A DNA stretch of 64,000 nucleotides, taken from positions 1,030,001 through 1,094,000 of the forward strand of contig NZ_CP156891.1 of assembly GCF_019249795.2 (NCBI RefSeq), given 5' to 3'. Origin of the DNA: Segatella copri. Lineage in GTDB: Bacteria; Bacteroidota; Bacteroidia; Bacteroidales; Bacteroidaceae. This document shows positions 17,079 to 25,596 of this stretch, piece after piece (positions within the stretch are counted from its first letter, which is position 1; every line of letters starts with the position of its first letter). The notes below the pieces were generated by a model. The model saw only the letters and a list, made by a program, of their open reading frames with translations. It searched no databases and was not told the DNA's origin. Both the position numbers and the translations under genes were made by a program.

Positions 17079-18869
17079 CTAATCATTAATTACTAACAAG
17101 ATGTCTTCCACAATCTGCTCATCGAGCAGGCGATTATCCGAAAGCAACTCCTTCACATCGTATCTGTCGTAGAGTCCCTTCCTGATGCCGCCCACCATCA
17201 CCTTCATTTCTGAAGTGCCATAGTAAGAGGCGATACGCTCGCCGAAACCGCCATCCTTCGAACCATCCTCCAGGGTTACCACCAACTGATGGTTTGCTTT
17301 CAGGCTATCCAGCGTCTCGGCATCCACCTCGTTCAGATAACGTGGATTGATGAGCGTAGCATCGATGCCCTTATCAGCCAACAGGCGGACTACATTCTCG
17401 CCCTTCTGATAGAACGAACCGGCGGCGATGACTGCCACCTTCTCGCCCTGGTGCATTACCTTGTACTTTGCCTCGTAACCATATTCAGCATCAACGGCTT
17501 CTGACGTATGAACCACGCCATTGCTTGGCACGCGGATGGCGATAGGTTTCTTATCCTGCAGAATGCTCCAGCGGAGCATGGCGAAATACTCCTCGCAGGT
17601 GGTTGGAGCCAGATAGATGAGCCCCGGAATGCTGCAGAGCATCGGAATATCGAAAAGGCAGATGTGGGTGATGTCGTTCATCGAGTTCACTCCGCCTCCT
17701 ACCACGTTGATTACGGCTGGGTTGGAATTGATGCAGAGGTCTTGCGCTATCTGGTCGTAGGTACGTTGGATAAAGGTGCTGTAAACGGTCCAGACAGGAT
17801 GCAATCCACCCTTCGCCATTCCCGAAATCATGGCCACCGCCTGCTCTTCGGCGATTCCCATATCGATGTGCTGCTTGCCAGCCAGTTGGCGCTTATCGGC
17901 AGTAAAGCCACCTGCGGTAGGAGTACCGGCGGTTACAGCGATGAGGGTCTTATCCTGCTTCATCTCGCTGAGCATCCAGTCAGAGAATAATGTACCGTAA
18001 TCCTCTGTCGGAGCAACCTCCGGGAGGATTCCATCGGCATTCCTTCTTGGTCGCGAACCGTCTTCCAAATTGAAAGGCATTCCCCAATGCCAAGCCTCCT
18101 TATTGGCTACGGCTGGCGCAAATCCATGACCTTTCTCTGTGTGAATGTGAACCACGGTAGGCTTATTCGTATCCTTCACGCTCTCGAAAACCTGGATGAG
18201 TTTTTCGATGTCGTTACCCTCTTCCAGATACTTGTATTCAAAGCCCCACGCCTTGAACCAGTTGTGCTCGCAGGTGCCGTTGCTCTCGCGCAAGGCACGC
18301 AGGTTCTTGTAGATTCCGCCATGATTTTCGGCGATAGACATTTCGTTGTCGTTCACCACGATGATGATGCCCGTGCCGAGTTCCGAAGCCTCATCCAGTC
18401 CCTCGAAAGCCTCGCCGCCCGAAAGGGATCCGTCGCCGATAATGGCGATGATGTTCTCATCGGTACCCTTGACGTCGCGCGCCTTCTGCAAACCGGTGGC
18501 AAGACTCACGGAAGTAGAAGTATGCCCCACCTCAAAGTTATCATACTCAGGACATTCGGCAGGAGAAGAATAGCCCGAAATGGCATTCATGTCATCCACA
18601 TCGCCGAGGAATCCCGCAGCTCGTCCGGTGAGCACCTTATGCGGATAGCATTGGTGGCTTACGTCAAACACGAGCTTATCCTTTGGTGCATTAAAAACGT
18701 AGTGAAGCGCCACGGTAGCCTCCACGAATCCCAGGTTTGGTCCCACATGACCGCCATGTTTGCTTACACGGTTCAGCACAGCCTGTCTGGTTTCATCAGC
18801 CACCACCTGCAACTCCTTCAAATCCAGTTTCTTCAAGTCGGCTGGCGACTTTATTTTCTCAATATACAT
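17079..18869 (-). CDS. 1-deoxy-D-xylulose-5-phosphate synthase-like, divergent
   Basis: A thiamine-diphosphate enzyme of the DXS/transketolase family, 596 residues. Canonical DXS makes DXP from pyruvate and glyceraldehyde-3-phosphate for isoprenoid, thiamine and pyridoxal synthesis. Family marks: HGGHVGPNLGFVEATVALHYVF near residue 38, TPP motif GDGSLSGG with NDNEMSIAEN, the pyrimidine domain DMGIAEEQAV, and STFIQRTYDQ. It departs from standard DXS: shorter by 25-45 residues, SHQCYPHK for GHQxYxHK, GHTSTSVS for GHSSTSIS, and the DRAGLVGxDGxTH segment reads VGGGVNSMNDITH, removing an Arg and changing an Asp that I recall as glyceraldehyde-phosphate-pocket residues. It could be a paralogue with another acceptor. 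Confidence 0.75.
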   Translation of the reverse strand: MYIEKIKSPADLKKLDLKELQVVADETRQAVLNRVSKHGGHVGPNLGFVEATVALHYVFNAPKDKLVFDVSHQCYPHKVLTGRAAGFLGDVDDMNAISGYSSPAECPEYDNFEVGHTSTSVSLATGLQKARDVKGTDENIIAIIGDGSLSGGEAFEGLDEASELGTGIIIVVNDNEMSIAENHGGIYKNLRALRESNGTCEHNWFKAWGFEYKYLEEGNDIEKLIQVFESVKDTNKPTVVHIHTEKGHGFAPAVANKEAWHWGMPFNLEDGSRPRRNADGILPEVAPTEDYGTLFSDWMLSEMKQDKTLIAVTAGTPTAGGFTADKRQLAGKQHIDMGIAEEQAVAMISGMAKGGLHPVWTVYSTFIQRTYDQIAQDLCINSNPAVINVVGGGVNSMNDITHICLFDIPMLCSIPGLIYLAPTTCEEYFAMLRWSILQDKKPIAIRVPSNGVVHTSEAVDAEYGYEAKYKVMHQGEKVAVIAAGSFYQKGENVVRLLADKGIDATLINPRYLNEVDAETLDSLKANHQLVVTLEDGSKDGGFGERIASYYGTSEMKVMVGGIRKGLYDRYDVKELLSDNRLLDEQIVEDILLVIND

Positions 18870-18901
18870 TTTCTTATAGTTTTAATTATGATTTCTGGGT
18901 G

Positions 18902-18909
18902 CAAAGATA
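18902..18909 (-). promoter_or_regulatory. -7 box for DXS-like gene
   Basis: TATCTTTG on the minus strand, 32 bp before the start codon. Confidence 0.6.
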
Positions 18910-18965
18910 CGAAGAATCTTGAAAACACGCATTACCCAAACTACAGAAAAAATGAATAATTCTCC

Positions 18966-19337
18966 CTATTCCTTCACATCCAGCATTTCCGGATGCTCCA
19001 TCCGCTCCTTTTTCTTGAGTTTCTTCACCACTTCGGAATAACTGTGGCGAATCAGGGCCTGGATGAAATCATCTTCCAGCGTGCCATAAAGGTTTACCTG
19101 ATTCCAGTATTTCTTATTCCAATGCCATGCGCCTTCTATTTCGGGATGCACTTCCCGGAGTTCGAGGGCGTAATCGGCATTACATTTCATCGTAACCCAC
19201 TCGGGGCGCTCCAGGTCAACACAGGCAAAGATCTTGCCCAAAATGCGAAACACCAAGGTCTGCTCATCAAAAGGAAAAGCCTCGGCTACGAGGGGAAGCG
19301 AGAGGCAATACTCTCTAACTGATTCTATATTCATCAT
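18966..19337 (-). CDS. MmcQ/YjbR family protein
   Basis: A 123-residue YjbR-type protein (double-stranded-DNA-binding-like fold, CyaY-like). Typical landmarks: N-terminal VREYCLSLP, FPFDEQTLVFRILGKIFA, an ERPEWVTMKCNADYALELRE core, and WNKKYWNQVNLYG. The family function is not firmly known. It has its own TATCTTTG promoter (19383-19390, minus strand). The start could be either of two consecutive Met codons. It stands alone between the DXS-like gene and the forward cytochrome bd operon. Confidence 0.85.
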   Translation of the reverse strand: MMNIESVREYCLSLPLVAEAFPFDEQTLVFRILGKIFACVDLERPEWVTMKCNADYALELREVHPEIEGAWHWNKKYWNQVNLYGTLEDDFIQALIRHSYSEVVKKLKKKERMEHPEMLDVKE

Positions 19338-19503
19338 TTCTTCTGATTATTTCTGATTAAAATGTTTCTATGTTTTAGGGGACAAAGATAATAAATTCTG
19401 ATGAAACGGCAAGCCTTATTCCATAAAAAAAAAGAAAAACTTTAAAATAACTCCCTTATGGGATACCTGAAAGCAATCTTTTTGTAACTTTTTCAAGAAA
19501 ATA

Positions 19504-19535
19504 TTTGGTAGTTACATAATTTTATTGTAGATTTG
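19504..19535 (+). promoter_or_regulatory. Promoter of the DUF4492-cydAB operon
   Basis: TTTG (19504-19507), a 20-nt spacer and TAGATTTG (19528-19535): a textbook -33/-7 pair. An unusually strong Shine-Dalgarno (AAGGAG, 19553-19558) precedes the ATG at 19564. Confidence 0.7.
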
Positions 19536-19563
19536 CAGCAGAGTTTTTAAAGAAGGAGTACTT

Positions 19564-19824
19564 ATGCAGAAGAAAAAGGATAAAAACCTGATGAAAACGG
19601 ATGTAAAACCGATGAAACAAGGACTGCTGTCCCGGATTTTCCATCTCTATTACGATGGTTTCAGGACGATGACGCTGGGCAAGACGCTCTGGGCTGTCAT
19701 TCTCATCAAGCTTGCCATCATCTTCCTGGTGCTCAAGCTCTTTTTCTTTCCAGATTTTATCAATACGAATGCCAAGAACGGAGACAAGGCTGGCTTCGTT
19801 TCCAAGGAAATTCTGAACAGATAA
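19564..19824 (+). CDS. DUF4492 small membrane protein, cytochrome bd-associated
   Basis: An 86-residue protein with a basic N-terminus, then LSRIFHLYYDGFRTMTLGKTLW and one transmembrane helix (AVILIKLAIIFLVLKLFFF). It matches DUF4492, which I know as a Bacteroidota family encoded directly upstream of cydA. One helix with a short exposed tail is the size expected of an accessory subunit, comparable to CydX/CydH in other phyla, but no function has been shown. It is the first gene of the operon, 78 bp before cydA, with a better ribosome-binding site than its neighbours. Confidence 0.8.
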   Translation: MQKKKDKNLMKTDVKPMKQGLLSRIFHLYYDGFRTMTLGKTLWAVILIKLAIIFLVLKLFFFPDFINTNAKNGDKAGFVSKEILNR

Positions 19825-19902
19825 GACTCTGAATCCCCGCAACCTTCACATCGAAAGAAATACAAAAACATTATATAATAACAATTCTAAAACCATTCAA
19901 CT

Positions 19903-21441
19903 ATGATGACAAATCTATTGTTAGACATTACATCAGCGACCATCGACTGGTCGAGGGCGCAATTCGCACTCACGGCCATCTACCATTGGCTGTTCGTGCC
20001 GCTCACCCTGGGACTGGCAGTAATCATGGGCATCTCCGAAACATGCTACTACCGCACCAACAAGCCGTTCTGGAAGCACGTAACCCGTTTCTGGCAAAAA
20101 CTCTTTGGCGTCAACTTCGCCATGGGCGTTGCCACAGGCATCATCCTGGAATTTGAATTCGGCACCAACTGGAGCAACTACTCCTGGTTCGTGGGCGACG
20201 TATTCGGCGCTCCCCTAGCCATCGAAGGCATCCTGGCATTCTTCATGGAGAGCACCTTCGTGGCCGTGATGTTCTTCGGCTGGGATAAGGTGAGCCGGGG
20301 CTTCCACCTTGCCTCCACCTGGCTCACGGGACTTGGCGCCACCATTTCTGCCTGGTGGATTCTCGTAGCCAACGCCTGGATGCAGTATCCGGTGGGACAG
20401 GAATTTAATCCCGATACCATGCGCTTCGAGATGACTTCGTTTATGGATGTGGCACTCTCGCCATTCGCCATCAACAAGTTCACCCATACCGTTACTTCCT
20501 CCTGGATCATCGGCGCCACCTTCGTTGTAGCCGTAAGCTGCTGGTATCTCCTGAAGAAGAGAGAAACCCAACTGGCGAAGGCGAGCATCAAGATGGGTGC
20601 CGGAGTAGGACTCATCGCCACCCTGCTGGCTGCGATGACCGGCGACAACTCTGCCTACCAGGTGGCACAGGTGCAGCCGATGAAACTGGCTGCGATGGAA
20701 GCATTATATAATGGTGGAAACGGCGAAAGCCTCACGGCGATAGCAGCCGTTCATCCCTTCCGGCAGCCCGATTACGAAAACGAGCAGGAGCCAGCCATGC
20801 GCATCGCCATCCCCAACATGCTCTCGTTCTTAGCCACCCGCACAGCCGATGGCTACGTGCCTGGCGTAAACGATATTATCAAGGGTTACACTAAAGAGGA
20901 TGGCACCCGGGAACCATCCGTGCAGGAAAAGATAGCCCGGGGCAAGAAGGCGATAGTTGCCCTGAAAACCTATCGCGAAACGAAGGCGAAAGACCAGCTC
21001 CCTATCCTCAGGGAGAATATGAAATACTTCGGATATGGTTACATCAAGGACGCCAAAGAACTGGTACCGAGCATCCCGATCTGCTTCTACGCCTTCCGCC
21101 TGATGGTGGGAGTAGGCTGCCTGCTCATTCTCTTCTTCGCCCTCAGCCTATTCCTGGTCTATAAGAAGGAAATCGCCCAATACCGATGGTTCCTCATTTC
21201 CGCCATCATCATGATTCCGCTGGCTTACATCGCCTCAGAATCGGGCTGGATAGTAGCAGAAATCGGTCGCCAGCCTTGGACCATCCAAGACCTGCTGCCA
21301 GTAAGTGCCGCCATCTCCGACATCGAGGCAGGCAGCGTGGCCACCACCTTCTTCATCTTCCTGGCACTCTTCACCACCATGCTTGCCGTAGAAATCAGCA
21401 TCCTGGTGAAGCAGATTAAGAAAGGACCGGAATATGAATAA
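19903..21441 (+). CDS. cydA: Cytochrome bd oxidase subunit I
   Basis: Quinol-oxidising subunit of cytochrome bd, the high-affinity terminal oxidase of microaerobic respiration. The 512-residue polytopic protein has haem ligand His28 in ALTAIYHWLFVPLT and His195 in INKFTHTVTSSW, the FMESTFVAVMFFGW segment, and the near-invariant SGWIVAEIGRQPW near residue 445. The Q-loop (about residues 245-375) is of the long type and carries a charged KxxKAKDQ region. With menaquinone genes at the start of the window, it would let the cell consume oxygen while living mostly anaerobically. cydB follows after 53 bp. Confidence 0.97.
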   Translation: MMTNLLLDITSATIDWSRAQFALTAIYHWLFVPLTLGLAVIMGISETCYYRTNKPFWKHVTRFWQKLFGVNFAMGVATGIILEFEFGTNWSNYSWFVGDVFGAPLAIEGILAFFMESTFVAVMFFGWDKVSRGFHLASTWLTGLGATISAWWILVANAWMQYPVGQEFNPDTMRFEMTSFMDVALSPFAINKFTHTVTSSWIIGATFVVAVSCWYLLKKRETQLAKASIKMGAGVGLIATLLAAMTGDNSAYQVAQVQPMKLAAMEALYNGGNGESLTAIAAVHPFRQPDYENEQEPAMRIAIPNMLSFLATRTADGYVPGVNDIIKGYTKEDGTREPSVQEKIARGKKAIVALKTYRETKAKDQLPILRENMKYFGYGYIKDAKELVPSIPICFYAFRLMVGVGCLLILFFALSLFLVYKKEIAQYRWFLISAIIMIPLAYIASESGWIVAEIGRQPWTIQDLLPVSAAISDIEAGSVATTFFIFLALFTTMLAVEISILVKQIKKGPEYE

Positions 21442-21494
21442 AAACTTAAGATGATAAACTTAAGATTATGAATTAACTTTATGACATTAGTATT

Positions 21495-22631
21495 ATGACA
21501 TACGAATTTTTGCAATCATACTGGTGGTTCCTCGTATCATTATTAGGAGCCCTACTGGTGTTTCTCATGTTTGTACAGGGAGCCAACACCTTGATATTCT
21601 GTTTGGGAAAAACGGAAGAAGAGCGTCGCCTCATCATCAACTCTACGGGACGAAAATGGGAGTTCACCTTCACCACGCTCGTCACCTTCGGCGGAGCCTT
21701 CTTCGCCTCGTTTCCATTGTTCTACAGCACCAGTTTCGGCGGAGCCTACTGGCTGTGGATGATTATCCTGTTCTCGTTTGTGATTCAAGCCGTGAGCTAT
21801 GAATTCCAGAACAAGATAGGTAATTTTCTTGGACCGAAGACCTTTCAGATCTGCCTCATTATCAACGGCATCGTGGGTCCGCTGCTTCTTGGCGGAGCCG
21901 TAGCCACCTTCTTCAACGGCAGCAATTTCCTGATAGACAAGGGCAATATTACCAACAGTCTGCAACCCGTCATCAGCCGCTGGGCAAATGCCAGCCATGG
22001 TCTTGATGCCCTGCTCGACCCATGGAACGTAGTGCTGGGACTTGCCGTACTGATGCTAGTCCGTATTCTGGGCATGCTCTACATCAAGAACAACATCGAG
22101 CACCAGCAGATTCAGGAGCGCTGCACCCGCCAGTTGCCATGGAATGCCCTCCTCTTCCTATTGTTCTTCCTGCCATTCCTCATCAGATTGCTGGTAAAAG
22201 ATGGATTCAGCACTTCTTCTTCCGGCATTACGATTGAGAGTATGAAGTATCTTCACAATCTCCTGGAGATGCCAATCTTGCTTGTAATATTATTAATAGG
22301 TGTAGTACTCGTTCTTTTCGGCATTTTCAAGTCATCGAGGAGCGTGCAGTATAGAAAGGGAATCTGGTTTACGGGCATCGGAACCGTGCTTACCATGCTG
22401 GTTCTGCTGCTGATAGCCGGCTGGAACAATACCGCCTACTATCCATCTAACATCGACCTTCAGAGTTCGCTCACTCTCGCCAACAGTTGCAGCAGCGAGT
22501 TCACGCTCCGCACCATGGCGATAGTTTCCCTCCTCATCCCGTTCGTGCTCGCCTACATCGTCTTTGCCTGGCGCGCTATCGACCGCAAGCGCATTACGCA
22601 GGAAGAAATAGAGCAGGGAGAAGCGTATTAA
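21495..22631 (+). CDS. cydB: Cytochrome bd oxidase subunit II
   Basis: Partner of CydA, 378 residues with about eight or nine hydrophobic helices. The family features are the N-terminal YEFLQSYWWFLVSLLGALLVFLMFVQGANTL, the WEFTFTTLVTFGGAFFASFPLFYS stretch, and YEFQNKIG. It is terminal in the operon; a short GC-rich palindrome (CACGCCCTGATCAGGGCGTG, 22665-22684) follows the stop and probably ends transcription. Confidence 0.95.
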   Translation: MTYEFLQSYWWFLVSLLGALLVFLMFVQGANTLIFCLGKTEEERRLIINSTGRKWEFTFTTLVTFGGAFFASFPLFYSTSFGGAYWLWMIILFSFVIQAVSYEFQNKIGNFLGPKTFQICLIINGIVGPLLLGGAVATFFNGSNFLIDKGNITNSLQPVISRWANASHGLDALLDPWNVVLGLAVLMLVRILGMLYIKNNIEHQQIQERCTRQLPWNALLFLLFFLPFLIRLLVKDGFSTSSSGITIESMKYLHNLLEMPILLVILLIGVVLVLFGIFKSSRSVQYRKGIWFTGIGTVLTMLVLLLIAGWNNTAYYPSNIDLQSSLTLANSCSSEFTLRTMAIVSLLIPFVLAYIVFAWRAIDRKRITQEEIEQGEAY

Positions 22632-22664
22632 AAAAGGCAGTGAAAGCCTATTAAATATGCTCCA

Positions 22665-22684
22665 CACGCCCTGATCAGGGCGTG
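22665..22684 (+). terminator. Palindrome after cydB
   Basis: Perfect 20-bp palindrome CACGCCCTGATCAGGGCGTG, 33 bp past the cydB stop. There is no T tract after it, so termination is only likely. Confidence 0.5.
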
Positions 22685-22725
22685 TGGAGAAGACGTCCCA
22701 TCAAACAAAAATCTGTAACCAATCT

Positions 22726-22756
22726 TTTGTCTTTCTAAATAAAAGCAGTATCTTTG
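22726..22756 (+). promoter_or_regulatory. Promoter directly abutting pabB start
   Basis: TTTG (22726-22729), a 19-nt spacer and TATCTTTG (22749-22756). The ATG of pabB is at 22762, so the predicted transcript starts within a few nucleotides of the start codon. Confidence 0.7.
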
Positions 22757-22761
22757 CAGAC

Positions 22762-23955
22762 ATGAAACAGAAAATCATAGATAAAATCAACCGATTGGCA
22801 AGCCAGAAAGAGCCTTTTCTCTTTGTCATCAACTACCAGGCAGACGAGGCCTTCATCCGCAAGCTATCAGATATAAATCCCGAAGAATGCCTCTTCGATT
22901 TCGAAGGAAGAGGTAACTGGAGAGAAAACCATTCGAAAGAAATGGGGGATTCTAAAAGAATTTACGAGGAGATTTCAAGGGAGATTCCAAAGGAGATTTC
23001 GGAGAAAAAGGTTTTCAAAGAAACTCCTTTGGACTCTCCTATTTCTTGGCAGATAACCCCGCCCCTTTATAACGATTATGAGCGAAGCTTCAACATCGTG
23101 AAGAGCAACATTATGGCGGGCAACAGCTATCTTACGAATCTCACCAACCGGGTTCCCGTAAGCTGCAATCTTTCATTAGAAGAAATTTTCCATCGTGCAA
23201 AAGGGAAGTATAAACTGCTGCTCAGAAGAAAGAGAACTCAAGCAGAAGATAAAGCTCATCTGAAAGAAGAGAACATAGAAGAGAATCTCACCCCCTTCGT
23301 CTGCTTTTCGCCCGAAACCTTCGTCAGAATCAAGGGCGGAAGAATCTACTCCTATCCCATGAAGGGAACCCTGGATGCATCCCTCCCCAATGCCGAAAAG
23401 CTGCTGATGGAAGACCGGAAAGAGGCGGCAGAACACGCCACCATCGTAGATCTGATAAGAAACGACCTGAGCCGGGTGGCAGAAGATGTAAGGGTAGATA
23501 AATACCGTTACGTCGACGTGCTGCACACCAACAAGGGCGACATCCTGCAAACCAGTTCAGAAATCAGCGGTCGCCTGCCCGAAGATTACCCGCACCATCT
23601 GGGCGAAATCCTCGATGCCCAGCTCCCAGCCGGTTCCATCACGGGTGCCCCGAAAGATAAAACCATGCAGATTATCCAAGAGGCAGAAGGCTACGACCGC
23701 GGCTTCTACACGGGCATCATGGGAATCTACGACCAGGGCGAACTCAACTCTGCCGTCATGATAAGATTCATAGAAGAAGAAACTTCGCCGGTTGATTTTG
23801 AAGCCGACGGAGAAAAGAATTTCAAGGCAAACGAAGGAAAGAAGCCGAAGAAAAGCCGAAAATTGTATTTCAAGGCAGGCGGCGGCATCACTTCGAAGAG
23901 CGATTGCCGGAGGGAATACGAGGAAGTGATTCAGAAAATCTATCTTCCGTTTTAA
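22762..23955 (+). CDS. pabB: Aminodeoxychorismate synthase component I
   Basis: Converts chorismate to 4-amino-4-deoxychorismate for p-aminobenzoate and folate synthesis. About 397 residues with the chorismate-enzyme core: SNIMAGNSYLTNLTNRVPV, the active-site region YPMKGTLDAS, LIRNDLSRVAEDV, and PAGSITGAPKDKTMQII. A Lys/Glu-rich insert (near residues 345-375) lies just before the final KAGGGITSKSDC. Another insert near residues 65-90 contains repeated GGAGATTTC-like DNA. The start at 22762 is chosen because the promoter -7 box lies inside the longer frame that opens at 22684. pabC follows after 35 bp. Confidence 0.93.
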   Translation: MKQKIIDKINRLASQKEPFLFVINYQADEAFIRKLSDINPEECLFDFEGRGNWRENHSKEMGDSKRIYEEISREIPKEISEKKVFKETPLDSPISWQITPPLYNDYERSFNIVKSNIMAGNSYLTNLTNRVPVSCNLSLEEIFHRAKGKYKLLLRRKRTQAEDKAHLKEENIEENLTPFVCFSPETFVRIKGGRIYSYPMKGTLDASLPNAEKLLMEDRKEAAEHATIVDLIRNDLSRVAEDVRVDKYRYVDVLHTNKGDILQTSSEISGRLPEDYPHHLGEILDAQLPAGSITGAPKDKTMQIIQEAEGYDRGFYTGIMGIYDQGELNSAVMIRFIEEETSPVDFEADGEKNFKANEGKKPKKSRKLYFKAGGGITSKSDCRREYEEVIQKIYLPF

Positions 23956-23990
23956 ATCCACCTTTCATCTTAGAAAAAATAAAAGAGATT

Positions 23991-24599
23991 ATGAAACAGC
24001 AATTTATAGAAACAATAAAGATCAAAAACGGCAAGGCTCTAGCCCTACCCTATCATCAGGCAAGAATGGAGAGAACCATCCGCAGGTTCTTTCCAACCCT
24101 CGCATCTGAAGAAATAAAACTCTCATCCCTCATTTCCCCAAAAGAGGAAATGAACCTTTACAAGGCACGAGTGGTTTATGGCACCCAGGGCGTGGAAGCC
24201 ATCGAGTACGCCCCCTACAAGATGAAGGAGATTCATTCCCTCAAGGTGGTAGAGGATAATAATATCGACTACACCTATAAGAGCACAGACCGAAGTGCGC
24301 TCAACGCCCTGGTAGCCCAGAAGGACGATTGCGATGAAATCATCATTGTAAAGAACGGGCTCATTACCGATACCTCCTTCACCAATCTCGCCCTTTTTGA
24401 TGGCAACAGATGGCTCACCCCCAAGCATCCCCTGCTCCAGGGAACCAAACGTGCCCAGCTCCTGGAAGCCGGCATCATCCTGGAAGCCGACCTCACACTA
24501 GAAAACCTCAGAAAGGCGGAAAAAGTGAGTCTCTTCAACGCCATGATAGATTTCGGAGAGCGGGAAGTAACCAAGATTTTCCTACCGGATCAAAACTGA
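23991..24599 (+). CDS. pabC: Aminodeoxychorismate lyase, class IV aminotransferase fold
   Basis: PLP enzyme expected to split aminodeoxychorismate into p-aminobenzoate and pyruvate. 202 residues, somewhat short for the family. The N-terminal KIKNGKALALPYHQARMERTIRRFF is the conserved start, and the GLITDTSFTNLALFDGNRWLTP segment holds the phosphate- and carboxylate-binding residues. The start is the ATG at 23991, not an earlier in-frame Met inside pabB. The 35-bp gap to pabB and matching function make an operon. Branched-chain aminotransferase is unlikely given length and context. Confidence 0.88.
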   Translation: MKQQFIETIKIKNGKALALPYHQARMERTIRRFFPTLASEEIKLSSLISPKEEMNLYKARVVYGTQGVEAIEYAPYKMKEIHSLKVVEDNNIDYTYKSTDRSALNALVAQKDDCDEIIIVKNGLITDTSFTNLALFDGNRWLTPKHPLLQGTKRAQLLEAGIILEADLTLENLRKAEKVSLFNAMIDFGEREVTKIFLPDQN

Positions 24600-24628
24600 T
24601 TAAACCCACAATTATAAAGAAAGAAATT

Positions 24629-25453
24629 CTACAGCTCTATCACCTCCAAATCATCCGGAACGAAGATTCTACCCTTGAAGTTCTCGGCAGCTTCACGAGT
24701 ATAATTTTCTTTACGATTAGCGAGTGTTTTCTCCTCCGTATGATACAGGATAAGATTCTTCACGCCCAGTTCCTCCGCCAGTTTTCCGGCATCAAGCGCC
24801 GTACTGTGGCATTTCTCATAAGGCTTGAACGTATCGCGGTCGGCATAGAGACAAAACGCCTCACACATCATCCAGTCAGCCCCCACTATGTAGCGTCGGT
24901 TCTGCTCGTTATAAGGTTCATCACCCAGGCACGCCAAGACCAAAGGCTTATCCGATTCATCAGAAGAAGGCAACTCTGCTCGGAATCCGAACTGTTTTTC
25001 CTTAGTAGACTGAATATCAAAGCATTCCAACTTCATATCCCCCACTTCGAAGCAATCGCCATCTTCCAACTGATGGAACACCACCCTTTCAGCCACCTTA
25101 GCCAGTTGCTTCTTGGCAAGAATCATGTCGATGATGGTCTTGATCACCTTTATCACCTTATCGTTTCCATACACATGCAGCAATCCCTCATATCCCTTAC
25201 ATTGTGCCACCATTCGGATTACCCAGATTCCCCCCAGCACATGGTCGGTATGCGCATGGGTAACGAAGAGGTGATGAATGTCAGAAATCTGAACATTTAT
25301 CTTCTTCAGCTGCGCCAGTATTCCGTTTCCTCCGCCCGCATCCACCAGCATCAGGGTGCTGGGAGTTTGGAGCACAAAACAGGTATTATAAATCTGGGAA
25401 ACCGTAGCATTTCCCGTTCCGAGCATCGTAATTTGAGTCGTTGTCTTATCCAT
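24629..25453 (-). CDS. MBL-fold metal-dependent hydrolase (RNase Z-like)
   Basis: A 274-residue metallo-beta-lactamase-fold protein. The metal motif is THAHTDHVLGG near residue 82, with TMLGTGNA at the N-terminus as in RNase Z and arylsulfatase-type members, and a late LILYHTEE histidine. It is convergent with pabC (29 bp between stops). A second, dedicated RNase Z may exist elsewhere, so tRNA 3' processing cannot be claimed. A TAGTTTTG box on the minus strand (25487-25494) is the probable promoter. Confidence 0.82.
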   Translation of the reverse strand: MDKTTTQITMLGTGNATVSQIYNTCFVLQTPSTLMLVDAGGGNGILAQLKKINVQISDIHHLFVTHAHTDHVLGGIWVIRMVAQCKGYEGLLHVYGNDKVIKVIKTIIDMILAKKQLAKVAERVVFHQLEDGDCFEVGDMKLECFDIQSTKEKQFGFRAELPSSDESDKPLVLACLGDEPYNEQNRRYIVGADWMMCEAFCLYADRDTFKPYEKCHSTALDAGKLAEELGVKNLILYHTEEKTLANRKENYTREAAENFKGRIFVPDDLEVIEL

Positions 25454-25558
25454 TGTCTTATTCGTTATATATTTGATTCACGCCCACAAAACTACTCATT
25501 TTCTGATAAACCACCAAGAAAAAGCCCCGAAAACTTTGCTTATTCCAAATAATAATCT

Positions 25559-25566
25559 TAACTTTG
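25559..25566 (+). promoter_or_regulatory. -7 box for AAA-ATPase gene
   Basis: TAACTTTG, 30 bp before the ATG at 25597; it overlaps the alternative TTG start at 25564, which argues against that start. Confidence 0.6.
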
Positions 25567-25596
25567 CGGCATAAAAACAAAAAGCAGGTTTCGATT

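Noticed and set aside
24410..25552. 380-codon plus-strand open frame after pabC
   Set aside because: It overlaps the MBL hydrolase on the other strand, which carries THAHTDH; no domain is seen in the plus-strand frame.
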